This document shows, in pieces, positions 20,952-31,680 of a stretch of 64,000 nucleotides of DNA. The position numbers were made by a program, and so were the translations under genes. The notes beneath the pieces are model-generated. The model was given only the letters and a program-made list of their open reading frames with translations, did no database searches and was not told the origin of the DNA. The number at the start of each line of letters is the position of its first letter. Within the stretch, counting starts at the first letter, position 1. The stretch comes from Mycobacterium sp. GTDB taxonomy: Bacteria; Actinomycetota; Actinomycetes; Mycobacteriales; Mycobacteriaceae. The stretch spans positions 124,001-188,000 of the forward strand of contig NZ_JASBVP010000007.1 of assembly GCF_029961025.1 (NCBI RefSeq), given 5' to 3'.

Positions 20952-21388
20952 CGATCAAGCTCCACGATCTTCGCCCGGCGCGCGGCTCGAAAACCAAACG
21001 CACCCGTGTGGGTCGCGGTGAGGGCTCCAAGGGCAAGACCGCCGGTCGGGGCACCAAAGGGACCAAAGCCCGCAAGAAGGTGCCGGTGACTTTCGAGGGC
21101 GGTCAGATGCCCATCCATATGCGGCTGCCCAAATTGAAGGGGTTTCGCAACCGGTTTCGCATCGAATACGAGATCGTCAACGTCGGTGACATCAACCGAT
21201 TGTTTCCTGCCGGCGGGTCGATCGGTGTCGACGACCTGGTGGCCAAGGGTTTGGTGCGCAAGAATTCGTTGGTCAAGGTGCTCGGCGACGGCAAGCTGAC
21301 CGCCAAAATCGACGTGACCGCGCACAAGTTCAGCGGCAGCGCTCGGGAGAAGATCACCGCCGCCGGCGGATCGGCCACCGAACTATAA
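20948..21388 (+). CDS. rplO: 50S ribosomal protein L15
   Basis: 146 residues, GTG start within the rpmD stop. N-terminal Gly/Lys-rich extended region ([19 protein letters not shown]) followed by the conserved [16 protein letters not shown]. It reaches deep into 23S rRNA. Last gene of the spc block. secY, which follows rplO in many bacteria, is 9 kb downstream here. Confidence 0.99.
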   Translation: MTIKLHDLRPARGSKTKRTRVGRGEGSKGKTAGRGTKGTKARKKVPVTFEGGQMPIHMRLPKLKGFRNRFRIEYEIVNVGDINRLFPAGGSIGVDDLVAKGLVRKNSLVKVLGDGKLTAKIDVTAHKFSGSAREKITAAGGSATEL

Positions 21389-21469
21389 GCGGCAATCCGC
21401 GCTACCGCGGCGGCGATCGGGGCCACACGCTCACCCGGCAACAACCCGCAGCGCCGGTAGGCTCGACGC

Positions 21470-23269
21470 ATGTTCGCCTTGCCGCCTGATCTTCCCGGCA
21501 TCGGCGAGATGCGGGCCCTGGCTCGCCGCGTCGATGCCGCCCGCCATCACGGTGTGCCCAACGGCAGCGTGCTGGAACTGGATTTGCGGTCTGCGCCGCC
21601 GGAGACCGCCGGCTTCGACCCGGTTGCGATCATCACCGGTGGTGGCCGGCCGTTGGTGCTCCGCGACACCGTGGCCGCGATCCACCGCGCCGCCGAGGAT
21701 CGGCGCGTCGCCGGGTTGATCGCGCGCGTGCAGCTTGCGGCGGAGCGGGTGGGGCCCGTTCAGGAGCTGCGCGACGCGATCACCGCGTTTACCGCAGTGA
21801 AGCCGTCGCTGGCCTGGGCCGAAACCTACCCGGGAACGCTGTCGTACTACCTGGCGTCGGCGTTCGGCGAGATTTGGATGCAGCCGTCGGGAACCGTTGG
21901 CCTGGTCGGTTTTGCCACCCACGCCGTGTTTTTGCGTAACGCACTCAGCAAAGCGGGCATCGAAGCCCAGCTCGTCATGCGAGGCGAGTACAAGTCGGCG
22001 GCAAACCGATTCACCCAGGATCGCTACACCGACGCGCACCGCGAAGCCGACACGAGGTTGCTGGAAAGCCTGCACGCCCAGGTATGGCAGGCGATCTCCG
22101 AATCCCGCAAGATCGCGCCCGACGTGATCGACCGGCTCGCCGACCGGGCACCGCTGCTGCGTGACGAGGCCGTGGCTTCCGGCTTGGTCGACCGGATCGG
22201 ATTCCGCGACCAAGCGTATGCCCGAATAGCAGAACTTGTTGGCGCGAAGGGCATTTCACCAGAGACCGGAGATGCCGACATGGACCGGAACGCGCCGCCG
22301 CGGCTGTATCTGACGCGCTACGCCCGGGCGAGCGGGTCGAGACCCCCGGTACCGCTGGCGCGGGTACCGGGGCGCAAACCCAAACCGAAGATCGCCGTGG
22401 TCACCGTGGCCGGGCTGATCGTCAATGGACGCGGCGGCTCGACGATGCTGCCGTTCGGTCCCGCCACCGCCGGCGGTGACACGATCGCGGCGGCGCTGCG
22501 CGACGCGGCCGCAGACGACTCGGTGTCGGCGATCGTGCTGCGCGTCGACAGCCGCGGCGGCACCCTCACCGCCTCGGAAACCATCTGGCGGGCGGTGAGA
22601 AAGGCCCGTGATCGCGGCAAGCCGGTCGTGGCGTCGATGGGTGGCGTCGCGGCCTCGGGCGGCTACTACGTCGCGATGGGCGCCGACGCTATCGTCGCCA
22701 ACCCGGGCACCATCACCGGTTCGATCGGTGCGATGGCCGGCAAGCTGGTGGCGCGGGAACTCAAAGACCGGCTGGGCATCGGGTCCGACGGGATACGCAC
22801 CAACGCCAACGCGGATGCCTGGTCGATCAACGCGCCCTTCACGCCCGAACAGCAGGCCCGGGTCGAGGCCGAAATCGATCTGTGCTACCACGACTTCGTG
22901 CAGCGGGTCGCGGAGGGTCGCCACCTGAGCATCGAGGAGGTGGAAGCAGTTGCGCAGGGCCGGATCTGGACCGGCGCAGATGCTTTCGAGCGGGGTCTGG
23001 TCGACGAGTTGGGCGGATTGCAAACGGCGGTGCGGCGCGCCAAGATTCTTGCCGGCCTGGACGAAGACGCCGAGGTCCGCATCGTCAGCTACCCGAGTCC
23101 CTCGCTGTGGGAGTTCATCCGGCAACGCCCGTCTTCACGGCCGGCTACGGTGTCACTGCCCGATGCGGCCGGTGCGCTGGTCCGGGTGCTCGCCGGGATC
23201 ATCGGTTACGTCGAGCAGGCGCTGAGCGGGACCGGTGTGCTGTGGCTGGGAGAGTCACGCTTCCGGTAG
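21470..23269 (+). CDS. sppA: signal peptide peptidase SppA, 67K type
   Basis: 599 residues with two tandem peptidase-S49 domains, as in the double-domain SppA family that degrades cleaved signal peptides at the membrane. The catalytic lysine is predicted in [11 protein letters not shown] (N-terminal domain) and the serine in [11 protein letters not shown] (C-terminal domain), matching the Lys/Ser dyad of E. coli SppA. There is no obvious N-terminal transmembrane anchor, as also seen in the mycobacterial homologue (Rv0724). The 3' end overlaps the convergent methyltransferase gene by 15 bases. Confidence 0.95.
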   Translation: MFALPPDLPGIGEMRALARRVDAARHHGVPNGSVLELDLRSAPPETAGFDPVAIITGGGRPLVLRDTVAAIHRAAEDRRVAGLIARVQLAAERVGPVQELRDAITAFTAVKPSLAWAETYPGTLSYYLASAFGEIWMQPSGTVGLVGFATHAVFLRNALSKAGIEAQLVMRGEYKSAANRFTQDRYTDAHREADTRLLESLHAQVWQAISESRKIAPDVIDRLADRAPLLRDEAVASGLVDRIGFRDQAYARIAELVGAKGISPETGDADMDRNAPPRLYLTRYARASGSRPPVPLARVPGRKPKPKIAVVTVAGLIVNGRGGSTMLPFGPATAGGDTIAAALRDAAADDSVSAIVLRVDSRGGTLTASETIWRAVRKARDRGKPVVASMGGVAASGGYYVAMGADAIVANPGTITGSIGAMAGKLVARELKDRLGIGSDGIRTNANADAWSINAPFTPEQQARVEAEIDLCYHDFVQRVAEGRHLSIEEVEAVAQGRIWTGADAFERGLVDELGGLQTAVRRAKILAGLDEDAEVRIVSYPSPSLWEFIRQRPSSRPATVSLPDAAGALVRVLAGIIGYVEQALSGTGVLWLGESRFR

Positions 23270-24187
23270 TTTTGCGGTGACGTAGCTCATTTCGCCGAAG
23301 ACGCTCATCGTTTCGTCGTCAGGGAACTGAAAACCGTTGCGTGCATACAGCTCTCTGGCAGAGTGCGCGGTCACCTGCCAGCCCAGGGTGACAAGGTAGT
23401 CGATGACGCTGCGGCGTTCACCGCGATAGACGAGCTCTGCCATATCCAGGTCCAGGCCCAGGCGACGCCATCGCTCGGTGAGTCGCGGCGCTCGCTGCTC
23501 GAAGAAGGCATCGGGATTCGGCAGATATTCGGTGGCTACCCAGCTGCCCGGCGCGCTGAGCGCAGTGATGTTGTCGAACAGCCGATCCTGGGCGTCGGGC
23601 GGCAGGTACGGCAGCAGCCCCTCGGCGCTCCACGCCGTCGGCCGGTGCGCATCGAAACCGTGCCGCCGCAACATGGCCGGCCAGTCGTTGCGCAGATCGA
23701 CACCGATCGCACGCCGATCCGCGGCCGGGCTAGCACCCAGGCCGTCCAGGGTGCGCGTCTTAAAGTCGATGACCTGCGGCTGGTCGATCTCGTAGACCAC
23801 GGTGCCCGCCGGCCACCGCAGCCGGTAGGCCCGGGTGTCCAGACCCGAAGCCAGGATCACGGCCTGGCGCACCCCCGCGTCGGTGGCTGTGGTGAAAAAC
23901 TCGTCGAAATACCTGGTGCGGACGGTGATCCGCTCCTTCATCGTCTGCGGACGCAGGAATACGTCGTCCTCGATCACGATCTCGCCGTCGATCATCCGCA
24001 CGAAGGGCTCCAGCCCCACCGCTCGCACCAGCGGGTCGGCCAGCGGATCATCGAGCAGCGGCTCGGGTCCCTGCGAGGCCAGCGCCCGCGAGACCGCGAC
24101 CATCGTGGCGGTCGTGCCGACGCTGGTCGCCAGATCCCAGCTGTCGCCCTCGGATCGTCCCGTTGTTCCCGTGCCGGTGCGCGCCAT
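23255..24187 (-). CDS. putative class I SAM-dependent methyltransferase (Rv0726c family)
   Basis: 310 residues, normal length for the large mycobacterial family related to leucine carboxyl methyltransferases (TIGR00027). Family features: [20 protein letters not shown] near the N-terminus, [13 protein letters not shown], the SAM motif [31 protein letters not shown], and [19 protein letters not shown]. Substrates of this family are mostly unknown. AAGGGATGG upstream is the ribosome binding site, and a TATACT -10-like hexamer lies at 24228-24223 on this strand. Convergent with and slightly overlapping sppA. Confidence 0.92.
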   Translation of the reverse strand: MARTGTGTTGRSEGDSWDLATSVGTTATMVAVSRALASQGPEPLLDDPLADPLVRAVGLEPFVRMIDGEIVIEDDVFLRPQTMKERITVRTRYFDEFFTTATDAGVRQAVILASGLDTRAYRLRWPAGTVVYEIDQPQVIDFKTRTLDGLGASPAADRRAIGVDLRNDWPAMLRRHGFDAHRPTAWSAEGLLPYLPPDAQDRLFDNITALSAPGSWVATEYLPNPDAFFEQRAPRLTERWRRLGLDLDMAELVYRGERRSVIDYLVTLGWQVTAHSARELYARNGFQFPDDETMSVFGEMSYVTAKLPEA

Positions 24188-24382
24188 AGAGCCATCCCTT
24201 CACCCCACGCTCTTACTTAGCCAGTATAACGAGCTTTCGCCGCCGAGCGCTTCTCGGCGTCTCCCCGCACGCGGCGTGGCTGCCACCGACCCGCAGCGGT
24301 CGGTGGCGAGACCTGCCGCGACCCGTCCCGGCCGGGCGTGGTTGCGGTGGTGATGGTGTCATACCCGTTGGCGGGGTGGGCT

Positions 24383-25540
24383 CTACCGGCAAGAGGAACA
24401 GGACGGCAGCTCACTGATGTTTGACGGTTCGATTTGCGGCGCGTTGTTCTTATCGTGGCGGAAGCCGCTGGACGCCGGATACACCTTGGCCTTCAGGCGG
24501 TTGATTGACCCGAGGGGGCGGTGTGCCTCCAGGGTGCGCCATGAGTTGAAGGACAACAGGTCGTCGGCGTACACCCGACGGCAGTAGCAGTCGGAGTTCT
24601 GTCGACGGAAGATGAGTTTTGCAACTCGTTGCGGTGGAGGCGATGTCGACCACTCCCGGGTGGCGTCCTCGATCGCGTCAGCGTCCGTGCACAGTTGGGC
24701 ACACACCTCATACTCTGCGTCGTGGCTGCGGAAAAAATCGGCGATCAGGATTCGATGGGCGTCATCTCCGGAGCCGGGGGGTATGCGTTTTCCTTGCAAT
24801 CGGGTGACCGACTCCGACAGCGGCCGGACGCTGATCTTGGCGACGTAGGTTCCGTATCGCAGCGCCGAGGCCGTATTGAACGTGAGACCCAGGACGTGGT
24901 AGTTGGGTGTGGTGAACAGCTTCACGAGTTTGACCGCTTTGCCGAAGTACGGGATCGGGACGAGGCGGGACGGCACCGGAGACACCGCTTCCGTCACGCC
25001 TACCAGTGTGGCCAGGGCTTCGGTGAGGAGCTTCAGCGCCCAGTCGGGCATTCGCGTCAGCACATAGGCGATCGGCATCCCCACCCAGAGGTAATCACGG
25101 GCGTTGGCGAACGGGAACTCCGGGCTGTCGACCATCACGAAGTCCTGCGTGGTGAAGCCGTCATCCTGGGCCCGGGGCCCGGGCACACCGAGGACCTTGA
25201 TCGCGATGGCTCGAACACCGCGGATCTGGTCGCTGTGCAGCGTGGGCTGCGTGCTGGAGATCCGCGCAATGACCGGGTATGTCGCGGGCGTCGCGAACAG
25301 CCCTTGACGCAGGTGCGCCGGGAGGCCGGGCTCGACCACCAGTTCTCCCTCCAGGACCGCGTGGCTTTTGGCGTGCGCGTCCCGCATCCCGTGTTTGAAC
25401 TTTTTGAAGGTCCACTCGTTGTTGCGGTGCAGAATCTCGATGATCTTTTGGATGGTTTCCTCTTCGTGTGCGCCGGGCCGCTCCAGTTTCGGGCTGTATC
25501 GGACGTAGGCGGGGCTCGGTTGCCGGCCCGAGTCGGTCAT
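24383..25540 (-). CDS. catalase-family haem protein (small catalase-like)
   Basis: 385 residues. It fits the catalase-related group that keeps the catalase haem-binding beta-barrel but lacks the full length of classical catalases (about 480 residues or more). Seen: AKSHAVLEGELVVEPGLP near residues 53-70, where the distal histidine would lie, VIARISSTQP, GVRAIAIKVLGV and TTQDFVMVDSPEFPFA. Family members act as peroxidases or lipid-hydroperoxide enzymes, and true catalase activity is doubtful. The C-terminus ends in a CSSC motif. It follows the DUF5995 gene with a four-base ATGA overlap, so the two are co-translated. Confidence 0.85.
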   Translation of the reverse strand: MTDSGRQPSPAYVRYSPKLERPGAHEEETIQKIIEILHRNNEWTFKKFKHGMRDAHAKSHAVLEGELVVEPGLPAHLRQGLFATPATYPVIARISSTQPTLHSDQIRGVRAIAIKVLGVPGPRAQDDGFTTQDFVMVDSPEFPFANARDYLWVGMPIAYVLTRMPDWALKLLTEALATLVGVTEAVSPVPSRLVPIPYFGKAVKLVKLFTTPNYHVLGLTFNTASALRYGTYVAKISVRPLSESVTRLQGKRIPPGSGDDAHRILIADFFRSHDAEYEVCAQLCTDADAIEDATREWSTSPPPQRVAKLIFRRQNSDCYCRRVYADDLLSFNSWRTLEAHRPLGSINRLKAKVYPASSGFRHDKNNAPQIEPSNISELPSCSSCR

Positions 25541-26469
25541 CTGTGGCTTGTCCTTCCGCTTGTGCTGCCGATCCCGATCACGGCAAGGGCGGGTTCAAGT
25601 GCCGCCGATGCCAATCCCCGCAACTCGCGGCATGCGGACCGCAGAAACCCGCAACGCCACGGGCACCCGACGGGCCGATGCGGGGCCGACGCGATTTCGT
25701 CGAGCACCCGGATGTTCTCGGCGATGTCGCGCTGCTCTCCCTTGGCGACAGCGTCGAAAATCGCTGCCATGGGAATTCCCGGGTGATAGATCATTTCGCC
25801 GACCATCGCCATCTCGAGGTCGTGCTCGCGGACTATGTCGGCGTCGTCAGAGGCATCCGAGAGGTCCGCTGCGAACTGCCACGCGCGGTCACGCAAAATT
25901 TTCAGCGAGCCGTCGATCAAGTCGATTTCCTGCTGCTTTAGCACGGCGTGCACGTCAGCCAGCACCGGCGACACCGTGTCGATGCTGTCGATCACGGTGC
26001 TGGTCTCGCTGGCAAGGACGTCGTTGATCTTATTGAAGTCCTCATGCAGCCCGGCGAGGTTTCCCGCCGCGATCTCGTGTGCGGTGATTCCCAGATCCAC
26101 GGCGATGTGCGCGTTGCACGCGCCGAGCAGGTGTTGCACGATTATCGGCTTCCCGTCGCTTGCCTGCCGCAACGAGAGCTGCCACGTCTTCGTGGGCGGG
26201 CCCAGCTGTGGGTGGAAATGCCCGTTGAGCGCATCGAAGTAGCGGTTGGCGAATCTGAAGTCGAACTCTGCCATCCGCGCGCAGTCCTGGAACTCGTTGT
26301 CGGCAATTGCCTTCCGCACGGCTAGGGTGATCCGCTTGTACAGCGCGGCGAAATAACCCACCCGGCTGGAATTGGCTATCGACCAGGAAATAATCGTGTC
26401 GATCGAATTGATGACCTCGTCGACCGAGTGGGCGTGGGTCAGCGGAGCCAGCGTGGGCTGTTTCGGCAC
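25537..26469 (-). CDS. DUF5995 family protein
   Basis: 310 residues from GTG 26469. It matches what I know of the DUF5995 family (helical, function unknown), with FDFRFANRYFDALNGHFHPQ, HLLGACNAHIAVDLGITAHE and a His/Asp-rich helical core that could bind metal. GTG 26469 is chosen over 26544 because the extra 25 residues are not protein-like, and a CATAAT hexamer (26481-26476) ends six bases upstream, which would give a leaderless mRNA. Coupled by ATGA overlap to the catalase-like gene, suggesting a shared oxidative or lipid-related role. Confidence 0.8.
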   Translation of the reverse strand: MPKQPTLAPLTHAHSVDEVINSIDTIISWSIANSSRVGYFAALYKRITLAVRKAIADNEFQDCARMAEFDFRFANRYFDALNGHFHPQLGPPTKTWQLSLRQASDGKPIIVQHLLGACNAHIAVDLGITAHEIAAGNLAGLHEDFNKINDVLASETSTVIDSIDTVSPVLADVHAVLKQQEIDLIDGSLKILRDRAWQFAADLSDASDDADIVREHDLEMAMVGEMIYHPGIPMAAIFDAVAKGEQRDIAENIRVLDEIASAPHRPVGCPWRCGFLRSACRELRGLASAALEPALAVIGIGSTSGRTSHR

Positions 26470-26759
26470 CCCGATATTATGGCGCGCGGTGCCGCGTCGG
26501 CATCGGTATTCGCCGGCGACTCCGCGAGGCAACTCGCTAACCATTCAACCCCGCGAGTCCGCCGCCGAACCTGCGCGCCGGGGTTCGATTCGCATCTCCT
26601 TCCACCTGCGTCGCCGAGCGGTGGTGAGCGCAAAAACAGGTAGCGCGCTACGCGTGCCGGTCGGCGCTCGTCGAGCCTACGGTGCTTGCACTACGGCCGG
26701 TTCGACCGGTCGACGAGCCCGATCACAGCGGGACGCCATCCCGAGAGGAGACGAATGAC

Positions 26760-27068
26760 ATGTTGGATTCCGCAGCGCCACCTGCCTCCACAGCCGCTAC
26801 CGTCGATAAGACCGCGCTCCCACCCCCGGGCGCATCCCTGGGTGGGGTGTCGTCCACCGAGGTCCTTCTCAGCGAACAGCAGGTGGTTTTCAGCACCGCA
26901 GCCGCGTCGGGGGTGCACCGCGAGAACGTCGTTCGCCGGTTGGTCGCCATCGCGCGGCGACGGTTCGCCCCCTCAACGGATGGCTCGCGCGCCCGTCCAC
27001 GGTACTACCCCGGGCGTGGCGAATTTTACGAGGACGCCCGCATGGCACGCGAAATGGACAGACTATGA
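26760..27068 (+). CDS. hypothetical protein, 102 residues
   Basis: ATG 26760 has GAGAGGAGA upstream (26741-26749). The N-terminal half is Ala/Pro-rich and probably disordered. The C-terminal half is basic with RENVVRRLVAIARRRF and RPRYYPGRGEFYEDARMA. No family recognised. The stop overlaps by four bases (ATGA) the start of a 38-residue membrane protein, so the pair is an operon. The good ribosome binding site and codon bias support a real gene. Confidence 0.65.
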   Translation: MLDSAAPPASTAATVDKTALPPPGASLGGVSSTEVLLSEQQVVFSTAAASGVHRENVVRRLVAIARRRFAPSTDGSRARPRYYPGRGEFYEDARMAREMDRL

Positions 27069-27181
27069 CCCTCCTGATTGCCCTCGGCTGGGCCGTGCTG
27101 TTGGTGATGGTCATCGCGGGAATTCACAACCTGCAGTCGTGGCTTGAGCGGTGCGACTATGAGCGCCATTTCGAGGATTGA
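27065..27181 (+). CDS. 38-residue single-span membrane protein
   Basis: A short gene, ATGA-coupled to the preceding one. One hydrophobic helix (LIALGWAVLLVMVIAGI) is followed by the cytoplasm-like tail LQSWLERCDYERHFED. The protein has the same length as, and shares the tail pattern LQxxLExxxYERHxxD with, the gene at 43453. Function unknown. Confidence 0.65.
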   Translation: MTLLIALGWAVLLVMVIAGIHNLQSWLERCDYERHFED

Positions 27182-27447
27182 CTTTCTCGCGTCGTGGGCC
27201 CACACCGCGCGGCGCGTTTAACCGTTGAAGCCGGTGCCGCTAACGGTTGCCTCGGGGGCATCACCTGATCCGTCGGCAAACGCGTCAGCCGATGTTCGCG
27301 GGCCGATCCACCCGGATGACAACGCTTCGATGGGCTTGTTAAAGCCATTTAAAGCCATTGGGAAGCCACTCGGTACGCCGGGAGAAGCCGCACGCCAGGG
27401 TAGCTAAACAGCCGTCGTCGACGGCGGCTCCCGGTTACACTCCCGCT

Positions 27448-30051
27448 ATGGTGCGTCGGTGGCAGTTAATTGACCGCACGGCGGAATTCGACGCGATTCG
27501 ATCCGCATGCATCGGACCGGACAGCGGCGGCGCGGTCTTGGTCGGGGCCGCCGGAGTCGGTAAGACCACCCTGGCCCGAACCGTCACCGCCTCGCTGCGT
27601 TCGCAGGTGCGCTGGATGGCGTGCACCGAGTCCTCGCGCACCATCCCGCTGGGAGCCATGGCCCACTTAGTGAGCCTGTCACCGTCGCGCGACCCGATCG
27701 CGCTGCTGGCCGCGGCGCGGAAATGCCTTGTCGACCGGCCGGACACCGTCATCGGCGTCGACGATGCGCAGTTGCTGGACCCATTGTCGGCGACATTGCT
27801 GCACCAGATCGCCATCGATCGGGCCGGCCGCATCCTCGCGATCATCCGCAGTGGCGAACCGGTGCCCGACGCCGTCACCGCACTATGGAAGGACGGCCAC
27901 CTGCGGCGGTTGGATTTGCGGCCGTTCACGAAAGAGCAGACCATCGCACTGGTCGAATCGGTGCTCGGTGGGACGCTTGAGGGCCTAAGCGCCGACATCA
28001 TGTGGGAGTCATCGGGCGGGAATCCGCTGTTTCTGCGCCATCTTGTCGAGGGCTCGCTCGACGCCGGGACATTAACCCGGGTGGACGAGGTATGGCAGCT
28101 CCGCGGACAGGCGGTCGTCCCGTCCGGCTTGGCGGCTTTGCTGCAAAGCCGTCTCGACGATGCCGGCAGTGACGTGGTGAACGCATTGAAGCTGCTGGCG
28201 CTGTGCGAGCCGCTCGCTATCGACGCGCTGGTCGAATTGGGCGGTGAGGACGCCGTGGACGCGGCGGAGGCGCGGGGCTTGATCCGGATCACCAGCGACG
28301 GCCCCCAGATCAACGTCCGATTCGGCCATCCGCTGGTTGGCGAGGTGGTCCGGCGCAGTGTTGGCACGGCGTCGGCGCGAAAGCTCAGAGGACGTATCGT
28401 CCGGGTTCTACGTAACCGCGAGCCGGACTCGGTTGCCAGCCGGATCCGAATCGCCGAGTTACTTATCGATAGCGACGAATCCGCCGACGCCGATCTGCTC
28501 GTCGCCGCGGCCAAGGACGCGATGTTTCTGTCGAATCTTCCGCTGGGGGAACGGATCGCGCGTGCGGCGTTCGAGCGTGGCGGTGGTGTGCGCGAAGCCG
28601 AGCTGCTCTCGCGCGCGCTGTTGTGGCAGGGCCATCCGGTGCAGGCGGACGAGATCCTCGCGCGGTTTGACCCCGAGACGCTCGACGAGCTGCAGTTGGT
28701 CCAGTGGGGCATTCCCCACCTTTCGATCCTGTTCTGGGCGATGGGCGACGTCGAACGCGCCCATCAGGTCTTGGCATTGTTGCGCCGACGTGTGCAGCAC
28801 CCGAGCCTGAAGCTTATCGTCGACGCCACCGGATCCTCGATCGCCGTGCACGAGAACAGGATTGCCGAGGGAATCGCCGAAGCCGAGCGCGTGTTGGCCG
28901 ACCCGCATGCCCCGAAACAGGCCATTGATTGGGCCGCGTTTGCGGCGGGCCTGGGCATGCCCGTTGCCGGCCGGGGCGGCGATTTCGAACCGATCGCCGC
29001 CAGGTGCCGTGTTGGGCGCAAGGCCACCGACGGCATGATCCGGGTCATGGTGCGCTATTGCGACGTGCTTGCGCTCACCGCCATCGGCGAACTGGATCTG
29101 GCCGATCGCCGCGCGGCCGACTACGCCGAGTTCTCCTCGATGGGCCAGCGGCTGGCGTGGGCTATCGCCAAGACCATGGCCGGGCTCATCGCGGTCTGCC
29201 GTGGCAGGCTCCCAGAGGCCGTCTCGGCTCTGGAGCAGGCGGTTGCGGCGCAGGCTGCCGAGGTCGCCATGCCATGGCGGCTGCCGGCACGTGCACTGCT
29301 GGCGAAGGCCTATGCGGCGCTGGGCCGCTCCGATGAGGCGCAGCGGGTGCTCGCCGACGCCGAGGAGCACAGCGGGCGACAGCACATGGCGATTCACGAC
29401 CCGCAGCTGATGATCGCTAAATCGTGGCACGCCGCGGCAACCGGGCTGGAGCGGCGCGCGGACGAATTAGCCTTGGCTGCAGCTGACCTCGCACACCAGG
29501 CGGGTCAGTACGCCGTGGAAGCCGAGGCGCTGCACCATGCGGCGCGGTTCGGCGACCGCGATGTCGCGGGCCGGCTGACCGCACTTGCCGAGCGGGTTGA
29601 GGGATCGATGGTGACGCTCTACGCCCGCCACGCCGTCGCCGTCGCCGCCGCCGACGGCCCGGCTCTCGATGCCGTGAGCGCGCAATTCGAAGACGCGGGC
29701 GCGCTCCTTTCGGCCGCAGACTCGGCCGCGCAGGCCGCATCGCTGCACGATCGCGCGGGTCGGCGACGCGAAAGCCTGGCGTCGGCGGCCCGCGCACGGC
29801 GCCTGGCGGCTGCGTGCGGTGGAGCGGCGACGCCGGCGATCAAAGTCGCGGCCCATCCGTTGCCGGTCACCTCCCGCGAGCGCGAGATCGCCACGCTGGT
29901 GGCCGCGGGTCTATCGAACCGGGAAATCGCCGAGCGCCTGAGGTTGTCGATCCGCACGGTCGAGGGCCATGTCTACCGCGCATGTTCCAAACTGGATGTC
30001 GCCGACCGGGACCAGCTCGCGCGGCTGATGCGGGAAGAGTTCGCGAAATAG
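27448..30051 (+). CDS. LAL-type LuxR-family regulator with AAA ATPase domain
   Basis: 867 residues from ATG 27448. N-terminal P-loop ATPase: Walker A GAAGVGKTT at residues 33-41 and Walker B TVIGVDDAQLL around residue 105. A long alpha-helical, TPR-like middle region (about 300-790) is followed by a C-terminal LuxR helix-turn-helix: TSREREIATLVAAGLSNREI then RTVEGHVYRACSKLDV. Large ATP-binding LuxR regulators usually respond to a small inducer and activate catabolic or secondary-metabolite genes. Target unknown. An in-frame start at 27358 exists but adds a non-conserved leader. It lies alone between the small-protein pair and secY. Confidence 0.92.
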   Translation: MVRRWQLIDRTAEFDAIRSACIGPDSGGAVLVGAAGVGKTTLARTVTASLRSQVRWMACTESSRTIPLGAMAHLVSLSPSRDPIALLAAARKCLVDRPDTVIGVDDAQLLDPLSATLLHQIAIDRAGRILAIIRSGEPVPDAVTALWKDGHLRRLDLRPFTKEQTIALVESVLGGTLEGLSADIMWESSGGNPLFLRHLVEGSLDAGTLTRVDEVWQLRGQAVVPSGLAALLQSRLDDAGSDVVNALKLLALCEPLAIDALVELGGEDAVDAAEARGLIRITSDGPQINVRFGHPLVGEVVRRSVGTASARKLRGRIVRVLRNREPDSVASRIRIAELLIDSDESADADLLVAAAKDAMFLSNLPLGERIARAAFERGGGVREAELLSRALLWQGHPVQADEILARFDPETLDELQLVQWGIPHLSILFWAMGDVERAHQVLALLRRRVQHPSLKLIVDATGSSIAVHENRIAEGIAEAERVLADPHAPKQAIDWAAFAAGLGMPVAGRGGDFEPIAARCRVGRKATDGMIRVMVRYCDVLALTAIGELDLADRRAADYAEFSSMGQRLAWAIAKTMAGLIAVCRGRLPEAVSALEQAVAAQAAEVAMPWRLPARALLAKAYAALGRSDEAQRVLADAEEHSGRQHMAIHDPQLMIAKSWHAAATGLERRADELALAAADLAHQAGQYAVEAEALHHAARFGDRDVAGRLTALAERVEGSMVTLYARHAVAVAAADGPALDAVSAQFEDAGALLSAADSAAQAASLHDRAGRRRESLASAARARRLAAACGGAATPAIKVAAHPLPVTSREREIATLVAAGLSNREIAERLRLSIRTVEGHVYRACSKLDVADRDQLARLMREEFAK

Positions 30052-30354
30052 CACACCGACGATCGCGGGCGACCCGGTGGTGGCCATCGTCGTCAGGGAA
30101 AGCTCGCCTTCGTGAGCGCGGTGATGTGGCCCATACCGCCGGCTCGGTGTCGGTGATCGGCGGTGGCGGCACGTCAGCGAACCGTACGCCTGGTGCCGCG
30201 ACCGACCCGCTGTTGGCGCTGTTAGTCTCATAGACTGTTCTACGCGTGCCCGGACCCTTCCCAGCTGCGGGTGCTTGGCGCGTGACCAGGATTGTGTAAT
30301 GCCGGCCGGCCCGGTTGGCAATCCGCGGCCGGGTTCGGCCGCGCAGGAGGAAGA
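30052..30354 (+). other. intergenic region upstream of secY
   Basis: 303 bases with no convincing gene. It contains the inverted repeat AGTCT-CAT-AGACT (30224-30236), whose right arm includes TAGACT (30231-30236), the same -10 hexamer as the spc promoter. The only -35-like sequence nearby, TTGGCG at 30213, is too close, so the promoter call is weak. GGAGGAAGA before GTG 30355 is a strong ribosome binding site. Confidence 0.4.
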
Positions 30355-31680
30355 GTGCTTTCGGCTTTCATCTCATCGCTGCGGACAGTCGACCTGAGGC
30401 GAAAGATTCTGTTCACGCTGGGTGTCGTCATCGTCTACCGGATTGGGGCCTCACTGCCGTCCCCGGGCGTGAATTACCCGAATGTCCAGAAGTGCATCGC
30501 GCAGGTCAGCGGCGGCGAAGCCGGGCAGATCTACTCGTTGATTAACCTGTTCTCCGGCGGCGCGCTGCTGAAGCTGACGGTGTTCGCGGTCGGGGTGATG
30601 CCCTACATCACCGCCAGCATCATCGTGCAACTGCTCACGGTGGTCATCCCGCGGTTTGAGGAGCTGCGCAAGGAAGGCCAGTCCGGTCAGGCCAAGATGA
30701 CCCAGTACACCCGCTACCTAGCGATCGCGCTGGCCATCTTGCAGGCCACCAGCATTGTCGCGCTGGCGGCTAACGGCGGGCTGCTGCAGGGTTGCAGCCT
30801 GGACATCATCGCCGACCAGAGCATTTTCACCCTGGTCGTCATCGTGCTGGTGATGACCGCCGGCGCGGCGCTGGTGATGTGGATGGGCGAGATGATCACC
30901 GAGCGCGGCATCGGCAACGGCATGTCGTTGCTGATCTTCGTCGGCATTGCCGCCCGCATTCCGGTGGAGGGCAAATCCATCCTGGACAGCCGGGGTGGGG
31001 TGGTATTTGCCGCGGTGTGCGTGGCCGCATTGATCATCATCGTCGGTGTGGTGTTCGTGGAGCAGGGCCAGCGCCGCATCCCGGTGCAGTACGCCAAGCG
31101 CATGGTCGGCCGGCGCATGTACGGCGGCACCTCGACGTACCTGCCGCTGAAGGTCAACCAGGCCGGTGTTATCCCGGTGATCTTCGCGTCCTCGCTGATC
31201 TACATCCCGCAACTGATCACCCAGCTGGTCCGCAGTGGCAGAGCCGGTATGGGCAACAGCTGGTGGGACAAATTCGTCGCCAATTATCTATCCAACCCCG
31301 GTAACTCGGTCTACATCGCTATCTACTTCGGGCTCATCATCTTCTTCACCTACTTTTACGTCTCGGTCACGTTCAACCCCGACGAGCGTGCCGACGAGAT
31401 GAAAAAGTTCGGTGGCTTTATTCCCGGCATTCGGCCGGGCCGTCCGACCGCCGACTATCTGCGTTTCGTGCTGAGCCGGATAACGCTGCCGGGCTCGATC
31501 TATCTCGGGGTGATCTCGGTGCTGCCCAACCTGTTCCTGCAGATCGGCAACACCGGGACGGTGCAGAATCTGCCATTCGGCGGTACCGCGGTTCTGATCA
31601 TGATCGGTGTCGGCTTGGACACGGTGAAACAGATCGAAAGCCAACTCATGCAACGCAACTACGAAGGATTTTTGAAGTGA
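30355..31680 (+). CDS. secY: protein translocase subunit SecY
   Basis: 441 residues, the expected actinobacterial length. Ten transmembrane helices form the protein-conducting channel of the Sec machinery. Start [17 protein letters not shown] at GTG 30355 behind GGAGG. The signature [15 protein letters not shown] is present, as is the cytoplasmic loop region near [20 protein letters not shown]. It overlaps adk by four bases. In this genus secY-adk-map is uncoupled from the spc operon. Confidence 0.99.
   Translation: MLSAFISSLRTVDLRRKILFTLGVVIVYRIGASLPSPGVNYPNVQKCIAQVSGGEAGQIYSLINLFSGGALLKLTVFAVGVMPYITASIIVQLLTVVIPRFEELRKEGQSGQAKMTQYTRYLAIALAILQATSIVALAANGGLLQGCSLDIIADQSIFTLVVIVLVMTAGAALVMWMGEMITERGIGNGMSLLIFVGIAARIPVEGKSILDSRGGVVFAAVCVAALIIIVGVVFVEQGQRRIPVQYAKRMVGRRMYGGTSTYLPLKVNQAGVIPVIFASSLIYIPQLITQLVRSGRAGMGNSWWDKFVANYLSNPGNSVYIAIYFGLIIFFTYFYVSVTFNPDERADEMKKFGGFIPGIRPGRPTADYLRFVLSRITLPGSIYLGVISVLPNLFLQIGNTGTVQNLPFGGTAVLIMIGVGLDTVKQIESQLMQRNYEGFLK

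Noticed and set aside
27330..27407. 25-codon ORF starting MGLLKPFKAIGKPLG before the LAL regulator
   Set aside because: No Shine-Dalgarno; part of it arises from a tandem 10-bp repeat TAAAGCCATT x2 (27340-27359).
27435..28712. 425-codon minus-strand frame opposite the LAL regulator
   Set aside because: Antisense shadow; Ser/Arg-rich, no domain.
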